Source: Streptomyces spinosisporus (lineage in GTDB: Bacteria; Actinomycetota; Actinomycetes; Streptomycetales; Streptomycetaceae). Taken from it: 64,000 nt of DNA. Of this stretch, positions 16,673 to 24,863 are shown one piece after another. The position numbers and the translations under genes are program-made. The notes below the pieces were generated by a model. It did no database searches and was not told the origin of the DNA. It saw only the letters and a list, made by a program, of their open reading frames with translations. The stretch covers positions 62,001 to 126,000 of the forward strand of contig NZ_JALDAX010000014.1 of assembly GCF_022698145.1 (NCBI RefSeq). The letters are read 5' to 3'. How positions within the stretch are numbered: position 1 is the first letter of the stretch; the number at the start of each line of letters is the position of its first letter.

Positions 16673-16992
16673 CGCAAGACGGCCGTCGTGGACGCCGTGC
16701 TCGCCGTCGCCGAGGAGACCGGGCTGCCCGCGGGCCAGGTCGCGGTCGCGTGGGTGCGCCGGTTCGCCACTCGCTCCACCACCCCGCTCCTCCCGGTCAT
16801 CGGGCCGCGCACCATGCCGCAGCTGAAGGACTACCGCGCCGCGTTCGCGTGCAGCTCGACGCCGCCCACTACGAGCGCCTGGACGAGGTCAGCCGCCTTC
16901 TGCTGCGCCGGCCCCACGAAGTGGCGGAGACGGTCCGGCTGCTCGGAGGCGACGCCGACCACTTCCGTATGCCGATCTTGCCCATGGCCTGA
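16673..16992 (+). pseudogene. Relic of an aldo/keto reductase C-terminus
   Basis: The piece VVDAVLAVAEETGLPAGQVAVAWV then TTPLLPVIGPRTMPQLKDY matches the C-terminal barrel strands of aldo/keto reductases. Near 16845 the frame changes and the match continues with VQLDAAHYERLDEVS to the stop at 16990. An in-frame TAG at 16670 precedes it. The catalytic Asp-Tyr-Lys-His part is absent. Together with the preceding relic it marks a decayed block. Confidence 0.7.
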
Positions 16993-17192
16993 AGCAACCT
17001 GCGTACGCCTTGCACGGGCAGCACCGCGCGTGCGCACACACCGGAGGGCCGGGCTGCTGACGGCGAGCACCGGTCGTAGGCAGCGAGCGTGAGTGCCGAT
17101 ACCGGGCGCGAAACGCCCTCTCGCCCGTGCATCGGCAGGTGGGCAAGAGCCGACAACAGAACGCGGACGGACCCTGCGTAGCCGCCCCGCCC

Positions 17193-17921
17193 TTACTCGG
17201 CGCCCCGTGCCTCGATCAAGTCAAGGTCGCGGACGCAGAAGTTGTGGTGCTCGAAGGTCTCGTTGAGCACCGTGCCGAGGCACTGTCGCACCAAGCGGCC
17301 CCGGGCGTACGGCGGCCAGACGTCGTCGTCCGGCACCGGCGCTCGGGCTGCGAGCTGCACCGCGGTGACTTCGTCGAGCCAGGCCTCGAGCTCGGCGGCC
17401 TGCGCGGCGCGCACGCGCACGATCTCGTCGAGGTCCGGATCGAGCGACAGGTCGAGCCCGTGCGCTTCACGGTAGGGCTCGTCTGCCGGCCCGATGCCCA
17501 TCGGCGTGAACAGCTCTGTCGAGCCCAGGCAGCAGCGGCGGAACCACGAGTCGTGGACGAAGATTAGGTGACGCAGCGTCTGCACCGCCGACCACTCGTC
17601 GTTCACGCTGCGGCGCTCGCTGCCGGGCGTACGGCGGATCCGCTCGATCGTGGCTGCCCAGCCGGCATGGAGCTGCCGCGCTGCCTCGCGCAGATCGGCA
17701 GGGTCCTCGGAGCGGATCAGCACCCGCACCGGATGACGCCGGTCGAGCTCTGCCTCTACGTACTGGGTGACCTCGACACCATTCACCACGAGGTTGGTGA
17801 TGAGCCCGTCGATCACGGCATCCTGCATGACGACGCCGATCAGGCGTGCCCCGGTCAGATCGCACTCGCGGAACTCCGCACCCTGCAGATCCTCATCGAT
17901 ATACCGCTTCATGCTCCGCAT
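17193..17921 (-). CDS. Pentapeptide-repeat plus DinB-like protein
   Basis: Protein of 242 residues. The first ~50 residues contain pentapeptide-repeat-like units (GAEFRECDLTGARLIGVVMQDAV). From about residue 80 a DinB four-helix fold follows, with candidate metal ligands His in QTLRHLIFVHDSWF and His-His in NETFEHHNFC. DinB proteins are metal-dependent, often thiol (mycothiol) S-transferases or isomerases. The start (MRSMKRY at 17921 or MKRY at 17912) is uncertain. No operon partner is evident; the gene stands alone after the relic block. Function not assigned. Confidence 0.75.
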   Translation of the reverse strand: MRSMKRYIDEDLQGAEFRECDLTGARLIGVVMQDAVIDGLITNLVVNGVEVTQYVEAELDRRHPVRVLIRSEDPADLREAARQLHAGWAATIERIRRTPGSERRSVNDEWSAVQTLRHLIFVHDSWFRRCCLGSTELFTPMGIGPADEPYREAHGLDLSLDPDLDEIVRVRAAQAAELEAWLDEVTAVQLAARAPVPDDDVWPPYARGRLVRQCLGTVLNETFEHHNFCVRDLDLIEARGAE

Positions 17922-18036
17922 GCTAGGTCCGAGCACTGACAAGCCGACGCTCCGGCGACTTCATGTGGCCGCCGTACTCTGCGGACTGCTTCAGCCAGGC
18001 GGAATACACATACGCGGCCACCAGTTGCAACGGAGC

Positions 18037-18597
18037 ATGCATGATGATCAGGAGCCACTCAGCGGCATACATCCTTTGCTCGCCGAGCGCTTCAGCCCCT
18101 ACCGGTTCGATCCGTCCGTGGCTGTGGACGACCGTGCACTCGGGCTGCTCCTGGAAGCCGCGCGTTGGGCACCGTCAGCGGGTAACTCCCAGCCCTGGGG
18201 CTTCTTCACCAGTCGGCCCGGAGAGCCGGACCATGACCGCGTTCTCCCCCACCTGGCACCCAGCTCGGCCCGCTGGGCGGCGGACGCCGGTCTGCTCGTC
18301 GTCGCGCTGACGCGCCGGTACGTCGATGACACGCAGTTGCTCTATTCCGAGTTCGCGGAGTACGACCTCGGCCAGGCCATCGCCCACATGACCTTCCAGG
18401 CCCAGGCCATGGGTCTGGCCACGCACCAGTTCCGGGCCTTCGACCTGGAGGGGCTCACCAAGGAGCTGAAACCCAACCCGGGCTGGGTGATCGTCTCCAT
18501 GGTCGCGGTGGGCAAGGCGGCCGACGAACCTCTGAAAACCCGCACCCGGCGCAGCCTCGCAGATGTGCGCTCCGCGCCCTGGTCACCGATGCCATAG
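18037..18597 (+). CDS. Nitroreductase-family FMN oxidoreductase
   Basis: Protein of 186 residues. The motif RWAPSAGNSQPWGFF (about residues 40-54) is the nitroreductase FMN-binding signature, and YDLGQAIAHMTFQAQAMGLATHQF is the family's central helix. These homodimeric flavoproteins reduce nitro groups, quinones or enones with NAD(P)H. ATG 18037 is the start closest to family length, though GGAG sits only one base before it, so a nearby alternative is possible. No partner gene is apparent. Confidence 0.82.
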   Translation: MHDDQEPLSGIHPLLAERFSPYRFDPSVAVDDRALGLLLEAARWAPSAGNSQPWGFFTSRPGEPDHDRVLPHLAPSSARWAADAGLLVVALTRRYVDDTQLLYSEFAEYDLGQAIAHMTFQAQAMGLATHQFRAFDLEGLTKELKPNPGWVIVSMVAVGKAADEPLKTRTRRSLADVRSAPWSPMP

Positions 18598-18809
18598 CGG
18601 TCCTGACGGTCGAACGTCGAGCCCGCCGCCCCGGACGCAAGCCGCATCCTGTGTGGATCCGCTGGGAGATCCGCGACCACATCCACGAGGCCTTCCTCCC
18701 CTCGGATGCGCACTCATCTGCTGGCGGCGACTGCGCGCTCTGGTGAGCGTCGCCGTGAGCTGCTGCCACATCAAGCAACGTTCGCCTTGTCGATGGCTAC
18801 TCTGACGAC
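18598..18809. other. Intergenic stretch with no recognised gene
   Basis: The 212 bases hold a short open stretch (18610-18747) with protein-like composition but no start, ribosome-binding site or recognisable family. AACGTTCG at 18778-18785 resembles the local operator core but lacks its flanks. Confidence 0.4.
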
Positions 18810-19223
18810 GTGGCCGATGAGAAGGCAGGGAGGAGCGGCTCGATCCGACGCCGCTCGTGGAACCCGGTAGTGTCCACCGTTGCGCTTGAACTGATCGGCC
18901 TCGGGTTCTGCGGGTTGGTCGCTCTGGTGGGGTGGCCGCTCGGATGGCTGCCCGACATCAGTTTCGTCGGCCTCGTGACGGGTCTGATAGCGATCGGGCC
19001 TGCGGCTGAGTTGTACCGCGGGGCGGGCCCGCCGCGTCGGCTTGCTGTTGTTTCCGCGCTCCTTGCGCTGGCAACGGTGAGGCTGCTCGTGGCTGCAGCA
19101 GTGAACTGGGCCTTCCCTGCGCTGGCCGATCCGGGCGTCGCTATCCTCGTCGGCTACCTTGTTGCGCTACCCATCGGCGTGGCTGTGCTGGCTTGGTTCC
19201 TCACCAGGGCGCACATTGCCTGA
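18810..19223 (+). CDS. Small integral membrane protein
   Basis: Protein of 137 residues from GTG 18810. About four hydrophobic segments (residues ~22-42, 50-66, 76-97, 109-130) follow a basic amino terminus (SIRRRSW). No family could be named. No clear ribosome-binding site precedes the GTG, so the start may be slightly different. It converges with the DUF2750 gene. Confidence 0.55.
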   Translation: MADEKAGRSGSIRRRSWNPVVSTVALELIGLGFCGLVALVGWPLGWLPDISFVGLVTGLIAIGPAAELYRGAGPPRRLAVVSALLALATVRLLVAAAVNWAFPALADPGVAILVGYLVALPIGVAVLAWFLTRAHIA

Positions 19224-19230
19224 TGCGGCA

Positions 19231-19575
19231 CTAGTCAGCCGCCCCTAGCCGGTTCAGAACTTCCCTGGGAGTGAAGCTCCAGCCGACCAGGCGCGGTCCG
19301 CTCCAGTTGATGCCGATCACGAGCCCATCCCGGGCGGCATCGGGCAGTACACGATCGCGCCAGGTACCCAAGGACATGGCATCAACGCGAAGTCCATGCC
19401 CCCACATCTTCGCTGCCCTCTGGGCGCGGAGCGAGGTCGACCAGAAAGGGAGACTGCGCGTGCCGTCCGCGGAGGAGTGAGTCGGGCTTCCGTTGTCATC
19501 CCGGACAAACCAGACCACGTTGCTTTGGCGGACGTCTCGGAAGAATGCCGCCGCTTGCGAACCGCTCTGACTCAT
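19231..19575 (-). CDS. DUF2750-family protein
   Basis: Protein of 114 residues with the pattern of DUF2750: QAAAFFRDVRQSN at the start, then RSLPFWSTSLRAQRAA, WRDRVLPDAARDGLVIGINW and a C-terminal GWSFTPREVLNRL. These are small cytoplasmic proteins of unknown role, often found near toxin-immunity loci or singly. No partner is visible here. Confidence 0.75.
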   Translation of the reverse strand: MSQSGSQAAAFFRDVRQSNVVWFVRDDNGSPTHSSADGTRSLPFWSTSLRAQRAAKMWGHGLRVDAMSLGTWRDRVLPDAARDGLVIGINWSGPRLVGWSFTPREVLNRLGAAD

Positions 19576-19705
19576 GGCTACCGAACCTACCGTTCGACAC
19601 TACTTGATTCGTTACGAGTTCTTGGACCGCCTGACGAAGTGGTCTTCGAGGCGGTTCAACAACTCCCGGACGGATGAACCGGGGTGGCGCGGCCGAAGCC
19701 GACAA

Positions 19706-20059
19706 CTATCGCGCGCATGCTGCTTCCTGGGCGGCCATGACTTCATCGCCGTACTCGAAGGCCCATGCGCCGACGGCGTCGATGGGTGCCAGGAAAGTCC
19801 GGCCCAGAGCGGTGAGTTGATAGGTGACGCGTGATGGTGCGTCGGGGTGTGCCTGCCGGTCGACCAGTCCGTTGAACTGCAGTCGGCGCAGCGTCTCGGT
19901 GAGGACCTTGGAGCTGATGCCCCCGATCTGCTCCCTTAGTTCGACCGGGCGCCTGGGGCCGTCGCGCAGTGCCCAGAGCACCACGGCGTTCCAGGTGTTG
20001 GAGAGCAGGTCGAAGGCGAGGCGGGCGCGGCAGTCGGCGAGGAAGGCGTCGGTCGTCAC
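19706..20059 (-). CDS. HxlR-family transcriptional regulator
   Basis: Protein of 117 residues; winged-helix regulator of the HxlR type. Features are the conserved early Cys in LADCRARLAFDLLSN, the recognition region LREQIGGISSKVLTETLRRL, and the wing PSRVTYQLTALGR. GTG 20059 is taken as start; the longer frame runs antisense through the next gene. It is divergent from the dinucleotide-binding protein gene at 20135, with a 75-bp gap, and most likely controls it. HxlR proteins often sense redox or electrophile stress. Confidence 0.85.
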   Translation of the reverse strand: MTTDAFLADCRARLAFDLLSNTWNAVVLWALRDGPRRPVELREQIGGISSKVLTETLRRLQFNGLVDRQAHPDAPSRVTYQLTALGRTFLAPIDAVGAWAFEYGDEVMAAQEAACAR

Positions 20060-20134
20060 GTACCAAATGGTGCCTGAACGGCCTTCTAGCGTCGGTGGGA
20101 ACGGTCGAAGCAGGTACGGAGATTGGAACGCGTG

Positions 20135-20815
20135 ATGAGGATCGGCGTACTGGGAACGGGCAACATGGCCGACGCCCTCGCCACCCACTGGGCGAGGGCC
20201 GGGCACCAAGTGACCGTCGGGGGACGGGACGTACACAAGGCGGAGCGGCTCGCGATGCGCATCGGAGGCGGCGCGCAGCCTGTCAGTCTGCGCGCGGCGG
20301 CCGACTTCGGTCAGGTGGTGCTGGCCGCGCTGCCCTTCGGAGCGGGAGTGGACGTGGTATGGGAGCTGCATGCGGCCCTGGAGGGCAAGGTGCTGCTCGA
20401 CTGCTCCAACCCGGTGGGGCCGGGCTTCCGGCTGCTGACGGAAGGAGGTCGCTCGGCCGCGCAGCAACTTGCCGCGGCGGCACCGGGAGCTCACGTGGTC
20501 AAGGCGTTCAACCTCTGCCACGAGGACGTGTGGCGCATGCGGCCGCCCGTCTTCGACGGGCGACCACTGGCCGTGCCCATCTGCGGGGACGACGAGACGG
20601 CCCTCGCGCGCGTACGCGAGTTGGTGCAGGACGTGGGCTGCGAACCCGTGGCCGGCGGTGGTCTCGCACGTGCGGGACTCCTGGAGGCGACCGCCGCGCT
20701 GTTCATCGGCCTGTGGGTCGGCGAGGGAGCGGATGCGCAAGCGATCGCGCCTCCGTTGGCGTACGCGGCTGGACCGATTCACCTGCACACGCCCTCCCCC
20801 GCCCCTGGCGGATAA
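20135..20815 (+). CDS. F420-dependent NADP-reductase-like dinucleotide-binding protein
   Basis: Protein of 226 residues with an amino-terminal Rossmann motif GVLGTGNMADALATHWARAGHQVTVGGRD. The conserved VVKAFNLCHEDV region, equivalent to KAFNT in NADPH:F420 oxidoreductases, follows. Such proteins transfer hydride between NADPH and F420 or another cofactor/substrate. ATG 20135 (or GTG 20132) fits GGAACG upstream. It pairs with the divergent HxlR regulator. A second member of the family is at 39048-39650. Confidence 0.8.
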   Translation: MRIGVLGTGNMADALATHWARAGHQVTVGGRDVHKAERLAMRIGGGAQPVSLRAAADFGQVVLAALPFGAGVDVVWELHAALEGKVLLDCSNPVGPGFRLLTEGGRSAAQQLAAAAPGAHVVKAFNLCHEDVWRMRPPVFDGRPLAVPICGDDETALARVRELVQDVGCEPVAGGGLARAGLLEATAALFIGLWVGEGADAQAIAPPLAYAAGPIHLHTPSPAPGG

Positions 20816-20861
20816 GTTCGGCCCGCCAACGAGGCGGCGCGAGCAGCATGTTCGTAGGAGT

Positions 20862-21869
20862 TCACTGGAGACTGAGCGGGGTCTCCGATGTGAGGTGGGA
20901 CAGCTTCTCGGGATTGCGGACGAAGTAGAGGCCCGTGATGCGACCGGCCTCGATCTGAGCCGCCATGACGCCGTCCAGTTGACCGTCCAGGTGGACGAGC
21001 AGGGCCGGGCTGCCATTGACCAGGGTGGGGCCGAGGGAGATCGGTATCGGGGTTTTGCTGAGGCCGCCCGTCAGGAGGCGAGCCACCTTGTCGTGCCCGA
21101 TGATCGGACGCAGTACGGCGTGCTTCACGCCGCCGCCGTCGCCCATGTAGACGACCTCGGGCGCGAGCACGTCGAGCAGGCCTTGCAAATCTCCGCCCTC
21201 GAGCGCGTGCAAGAACGATTCCAGTACGGCGCGCTTCTCCTTCTGAGACACCACTTCGCGCGGGCGGCGTGCTTCCACGTGCCGGCGTGCCCGGACGGCG
21301 ATCTGACGGACGGCCGCGGGTGTCTTGTCGACCGCCGCGGCGATCTCGTCGTAGCCGACCTCGAAGACCTCGCGCAGCACGAAGACGGCCCGTTCGACCG
21401 GTGACAGCGTCTCCAGGACGAGCATCACCGCCATCGACACGCTCTCGGCCAGTTCCACGTCCTGGGCCACGTCCGGCGCGGTCAGCAGCGGCTCCGGCAG
21501 CCACGGGCCCACGTAGGCCTCCTTGCGTCGCGACATCGCGCGCAGCCGGTTGAGGGCCTGCCGGGTCGTGATCCGTACGAGGTAGGCGCGCTTGTCACGC
21601 ACCTGGTCGAGGTCGACCTGGACCCACCGAAGCCACGTCTCCTGCAGCACGTCCTCGGCGTCCGCGGCCGAGCCGAGCATCTCGTACGCAACGGTGAAGA
21701 GCAGATTGCGGTGGGTGACGAACACGCCTGTGGCCCGGTCAACGATGTGATCACCATCCACGTCCCGATGACCGTCCATCTCCCCTTGACGGTCCATCTC
21801 CCCGTGACCGTCCGCCTCCCGATGACCGTCCACCTCCCGATGACCGTCCACCTCCCGATCACCTTCCAT
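20862..21869 (-). CDS. ECF41-family RNA polymerase sigma factor
   Basis: Protein of 335 residues. Sigma region 2 is ATGVFVTHRNLLFTVAYEML with EDVLQETWLRW. Region 4 is PVERAVFVLREVFEVGYDEI followed by VRQIAVRARRHVE. A SnoaL-like C-terminal extension carries the ECF41 hallmarks DGGG (about 230) and NPEKL (about 323, usual form NPDKL), which modulate sigma activity in place of an anti-sigma factor. GGAGGTGATC precedes ATG 21869. An unusual block of seven hexapeptide repeats precedes region 2. It follows the flavoprotein gene by 7 bp; ECF41 genes are characteristically next to such an oxidoreductase. Confidence 0.9.
   Translation of the reverse strand: MEGDREVDGHREVDGHREADGHGEMDRQGEMDGHRDVDGDHIVDRATGVFVTHRNLLFTVAYEMLGSAADAEDVLQETWLRWVQVDLDQVRDKRAYLVRITTRQALNRLRAMSRRKEAYVGPWLPEPLLTAPDVAQDVELAESVSMAVMLVLETLSPVERAVFVLREVFEVGYDEIAAAVDKTPAAVRQIAVRARRHVEARRPREVVSQKEKRAVLESFLHALEGGDLQGLLDVLAPEVVYMGDGGGVKHAVLRPIIGHDKVARLLTGGLSKTPIPISLGPTLVNGSPALLVHLDGQLDGVMAAQIEAGRITGLYFVRNPEKLSHLTSETPLSLQ
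21752..21869. repeat. 18-bp tandem repeats coding for hexapeptides
   Basis: About seven imperfect 18-bp units (type GACCGTCCACCTCCCGAT) encode GHREVD-like hexapeptides at the start of the sigma factor. The array is in frame and lies directly after the ribosome-binding site. Confidence 0.85.
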
Positions 21870-21876
21870 CGCGTGA

Positions 21877-23100
21877 TCACCTCCCCTCGGCCTGGTGCTC
21901 CGCCACCCGTCCGGCGACCGCTTCCTGAGCCGTCAGGGCCTCCAGCGCCTTGCGGCGTCCGGCGCCTCCCTTCATGCGGTGCAGCTTGTATCCGCCGGGC
22001 TTGTGCGCCTCTTCGGCCAGGTGCTTCGGGATGCCCTTGCAGACTCCTTCCTTCATCTTCGCGCCGAGGCGACCGTCGATGTGGAACCACACCGCTACGT
22101 CGGACTTGTTGCCGAACTGGAAGATGCCGGCGCTCCGGCCCAGGCTGATGCACTGAGCTCCGAGCGACTGGTTGAGGGTCTCGGGCTGCTTCCCCTCCAG
22201 CCGGCTGAGCACCGTGTCGGCGGCCCGCGCGCCCATCGGCATCGCGTACAGGCAGCTCATCCGCAGCGGCAGGCCCGAGGGTGCGGCCGAGTCTCCGGCG
22301 GCGACGATGCGCTCGTCGTTCACACTCGTCAGCGTCTCGTCCGTGAGCAGGCGACCCAGAGCATCGGTGCTCAGTCCGCTGCGCGCGGCCAGGTCGGGCA
22401 CTCCGAAGCCGGCGGTCCAGATGGTCACCGCGCTCGGCAGGTCGCGGCCGTCGGCAAGCCGCACCGCGTCACGCGTCACCGCTGTCACCTTCGTGTCGGG
22501 GCCGTCCACGACCCTGACTCCGAGCGCCGCCAGCTGCCCCGCCACCGAACGCCGCCCTCTCGGGTGCAGGTACGGCCCGAGCACCCCACCGCAGACCAGG
22601 GTCACGCTACGGCCCTGCTCCGCCAGCTCGGCGGCCGTCTCGATGCCCAGCGGGCCGCCTCCGACCACCGTCACCGCGGCCGATGCGGCCGTGGCGTCCA
22701 GGACCGGCAGCAGCCGCTGCACCTCTTCCAGGCCGGCGATCGGGTGCGCGAACTCGGCAGCGCCGGGAACCTGCGGGTCGGCGCTGCCGCTGCCCACTGC
22801 GTAGACCAGGTAGTCGTAGCCGACCGTGCTGCCGCTCGCCAGCTCCACAGCGCGCCCGGCCGCGTCGATCCGCGTCGCGCTGTCGACCACCAGGCGGACG
22901 CCCTTCGCCAGGACTTCCTGGTAGTCGACCACGGCGGAATCGGTCCCGCCCACCAACTGGTGCAGGCGGACCCGGTGGACAAAGTTCGGGCGCGGATTGA
23001 TCAGCGTGACTGTCACGTCGCCGCGCTGGGTCATGCGGTTCGCCGCCATGACGCCGGCGTATCCGCCGCCGATCACCACCACATCAGTGTTCTCAGCCAT
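21877..23100 (-). CDS. NDH-2-like FAD oxidoreductase, partner of the ECF41 sigma factor
   Basis: Protein of 407 residues. The FAD Rossmann motif is VVIGGGYAGVMAANRM (residues 8-23). The NAD(P) motif is VTVVGGGPLGIETAAELAEQG and the second FAD motif is IVAAGDSAAPSG. It resembles type II NADH dehydrogenases and ferredoxin/quinone reductases, moving electrons from NAD(P)H to a quinone or other acceptor, probably at the inner face of the membrane. ATG 23100 has GGGAGG upstream. It is the oxidoreductase partner usual for ECF41, and an ECF41-type promoter lies just upstream, so it is probably the direct target of the sigma factor. Confidence 0.85.
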   Translation of the reverse strand: MAENTDVVVIGGGYAGVMAANRMTQRGDVTVTLINPRPNFVHRVRLHQLVGGTDSAVVDYQEVLAKGVRLVVDSATRIDAAGRAVELASGSTVGYDYLVYAVGSGSADPQVPGAAEFAHPIAGLEEVQRLLPVLDATAASAAVTVVGGGPLGIETAAELAEQGRSVTLVCGGVLGPYLHPRGRRSVAGQLAALGVRVVDGPDTKVTAVTRDAVRLADGRDLPSAVTIWTAGFGVPDLAARSGLSTDALGRLLTDETLTSVNDERIVAAGDSAAPSGLPLRMSCLYAMPMGARAADTVLSRLEGKQPETLNQSLGAQCISLGRSAGIFQFGNKSDVAVWFHIDGRLGAKMKEGVCKGIPKHLAEEAHKPGGYKLHRMKGGAGRRKALEALTAQEAVAGRVAEHQAEGR

Positions 23101-23136
23101 GATGCCTCCCTCGTTTGTTGAGCGATTCGGGCACAA

Positions 23137-23163
23137 GACACCGGCTGACCGAACTCTGTGACA
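23137..23163 (-). promoter_or_regulatory. ECF41-type promoter
   Basis: On the minus strand TGTCACA (23157-23163) is followed after 16 bases by TGTC (23137-23140), about 37 bp before the flavoprotein start. Known ECF41 targets carry TGTCACA at -35 and CGTC at -10 with 16-17 bases between, so three of four -10 bases match. Confidence 0.7.
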
Positions 23164-23412
23164 GCTGGTGAGGCAGGTCACTCCTCGGCTTGCCGACGGC
23201 CACTGTGAGGGCACGCAGGGCGTTGAGGGCGTACGTGTCCAAGTGGTCATGAGGCTGCGGGAGTGCGGAGGCCTGCTGTTGTACGGGCCGCCCGGTTGTG
23301 GAGGCGGTTGACGGTCGCCGACTGAACTCCCCCCGCCCACAAGGGCCATGACGGCCTCGACCAGGTCATCCGTGATCCACCGGGACCAGCGTCAGCCGAC
23401 CCAGAAGCGTCA
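23164..23412. other. Intergenic region without recognised gene
   Basis: Open frames here are short, with no ribosome-binding site and no family I can name. The composition is protein-like in places (for example DDLVEAVMALVG on the minus strand near 23350), so it may hold a remnant, but nothing can be assigned. Confidence 0.4.
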
Positions 23413-24275
23413 TCACCGGGTCTTCCCGGCCTGCACACCCTCACTCACCTCAGCGGCGGGGACAGGCAGCTTCTTCTGGGCGCTCCTGACACGGTTCTCC
23501 GCATAGCCCATGCCGATGAGCACGACCAGACCGCCCACCACGAGGTTCCAGGTGACCGGCTCGTCGAGTACGAGGACGCCGACGATCACGGCGGCGACGG
23601 GGACGACGTAGTTGACGGCGGAGGCGGTGACGGCGCCCAGGTCGTTGATGAGCCGGAAGTACAGGATGTAGGCGAGGCCGGTACTGAGCACGCCGAGAGC
23701 GACGACGGCGGCGGTCACGCGGCCGGTCAGGGCCGGGGTGTCCCACTCCAGGAACGGGGTGACGGCGCCCTGGATCACCGTGGCGGCGACGAGCTGCGAC
23801 GCGGCACCGGCGAGAGGCTTGACGCCCCGCGGGGAGAGGAACCTGCGGACGTAGACGAAGCCGACGGCATAGCTCAACGCCGCGCCCAGACATGCCAGTT
23901 GGCCCCCGGCGGAGCCGAGCCGGTCGCTCCACGGACCGATGAGGATGACCACTCCGGCGAAGCCCGCCACCAGACCGACGGCCTTGCGGGCGGTGGCTCG
24001 TTCCTCGGGCAGCACCAGAGTGGCGACGGTGAGGGTGAGCAACGGAGTGCCGCCGATGAGAACGCCCGCGATACCGGCGCCCGTTGTCTTCTCCCCGTAG
24101 GACAGGAGCAGGAAGGGGATGACATTGCCGAAGAGCGCGGCACCCGCGTAGTGCCCCCACAGGAGCGCACCCATGAACAGTCGGCTCAACTCGAGTTGAC
24201 TGGGTGTCAGACCTTCTAGGGACACCTTGATCAAGGTGAAGCTGCTCCCCCACAGGGTGGCGAGGAGTAGGAAAC
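23413..24275 (-). pseudogene. EamA-type drug/metabolite transporter, 5' end lost
   Basis: The readable protein (about 285 residues) shows EamA/RhaT features: LLLATLWGSSFTLIKVSLEGLTPSQ in the first helix, EKTTGAGIAGVLIGGTPLLT, and a second EamA half ending with LDEPVTWNLVVGGLVVLIGMG. Two faults are visible. There is no start codon ahead of the first helix, whose frame runs backwards into the ATPase gene. Helix 2 jumps straight from LFMGALL to WGHYAGAALFGN, lacking about 25 residues of helix and loop. Translation might restart at ATG 24174, but the first helix would be lost. Probably non-functional. Confidence 0.65.
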
Positions 24276-24728
24276 GGGCGCGAGGCGGGCCCAGACCTCT
24301 CGGCTGCCGGCGGTGAGCCGGGTGCCCCAGTCGGTAGCGAGGGCGGCGACGAGGAAGAGGCCCCGGCCGCTCTCTGCGAGGTCGTCGGGCTGCCCGACGA
24401 CCGGAGCGCCGCCCTTGCCGGACCCGGTGCCGGTGCCGGTGTCGGTGCCGGTGCCGGTGTCGGTGCCGGTGTCGGTGACGCTCACCGTCACCGCTTCCGC
24501 GCTCAGACTGACACTGCAGATGACGTCCGACGCGTCGGTGTGTTCGACGGCGTTGGTGACGAGCTCGGTGACCAGGAGCATGGCGGTGTCCACCGTCTCG
24601 GCAGAACGCTGCCACGCCCGCAGCAGAGCTCCGACCCGATGACGGGTCTCAGGGATGAACTCGGCACGCCGAGGAAAGGCCCACGTGCGTGCACCGCCTG
24701 CCTTGGCTGTCACTGCCATCGTGTTCAT
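24231..24728 (-). CDS. Anti-sigma-type ATP-binding (HATPase_c_2) protein with threonine-glycine insert
   Basis: Protein of 165 residues of the RsbW-like histidine-kinase-fold ATPase group abundant in Streptomyces. The N box is LVTELVTNAVEHTDA, the first G box is VTVSVTDT, and the second is ESGRGLFLVAALATDWG. Between the G boxes lies a Thr/Asp/Gly repeat (about residues 95-115). ATG 24728 has AGGAGCC upstream. Members inhibit sigma factors or phosphorylate antagonists, but no sigma or anti-sigma-antagonist gene adjoins. The C-terminus past VWARL overlaps the truncated EamA gene by 45 bp and may be altered by the same rearrangement. Confidence 0.8.
   Translation of the reverse strand: MNTMAVTAKAGGARTWAFPRRAEFIPETRHRVGALLRAWQRSAETVDTAMLLVTELVTNAVEHTDASDVICSVSLSAEAVTVSVTDTGTDTGTGTDTGTGTGSGKGGAPVVGQPDDLAESGRGLFLVAALATDWGTRLTAGSREVWARLAPVSYSSPPCGGAASP
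24413..24480. repeat. GGTGCC/GGTGTC hexamer repeat
   Basis: About eleven hexamers of the type GGTGYCGGTGYC in tandem, in frame within the ATPase gene, encode a Thr-Gly/Thr-Asp run. A length-variable microsatellite-like tract. Confidence 0.85.
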
Positions 24729-24863
24729 CTCGGGCTCCTGGGGCTGTGTGTTGACTCCAGGAAAGACCTGCCGGCCCATGTGAACCATGGATGCTCCGCC
24801 ACACTCCCCGCACCTCCGGTGGAGGATCGACCAGCCCGGCGGGGGCAAGGAGAGCCTCCGGGC

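Noticed and set aside
18778..18785. Seventh GAACGTTC operator
   Set aside because: Sequence is CAACGTTCG, lacking the first core base and the AGA/TCT flanks.
21752..21869. CRISPR-like repeat array
   Set aside because: The units are contiguous 18-mers with no spacers and are in frame inside the sigma factor gene.
23164..23412. Possible insertion-sequence remnant
   Set aside because: Some protein-like stretches, but no transposase motif, terminal inverted repeats or target duplication could be seen.
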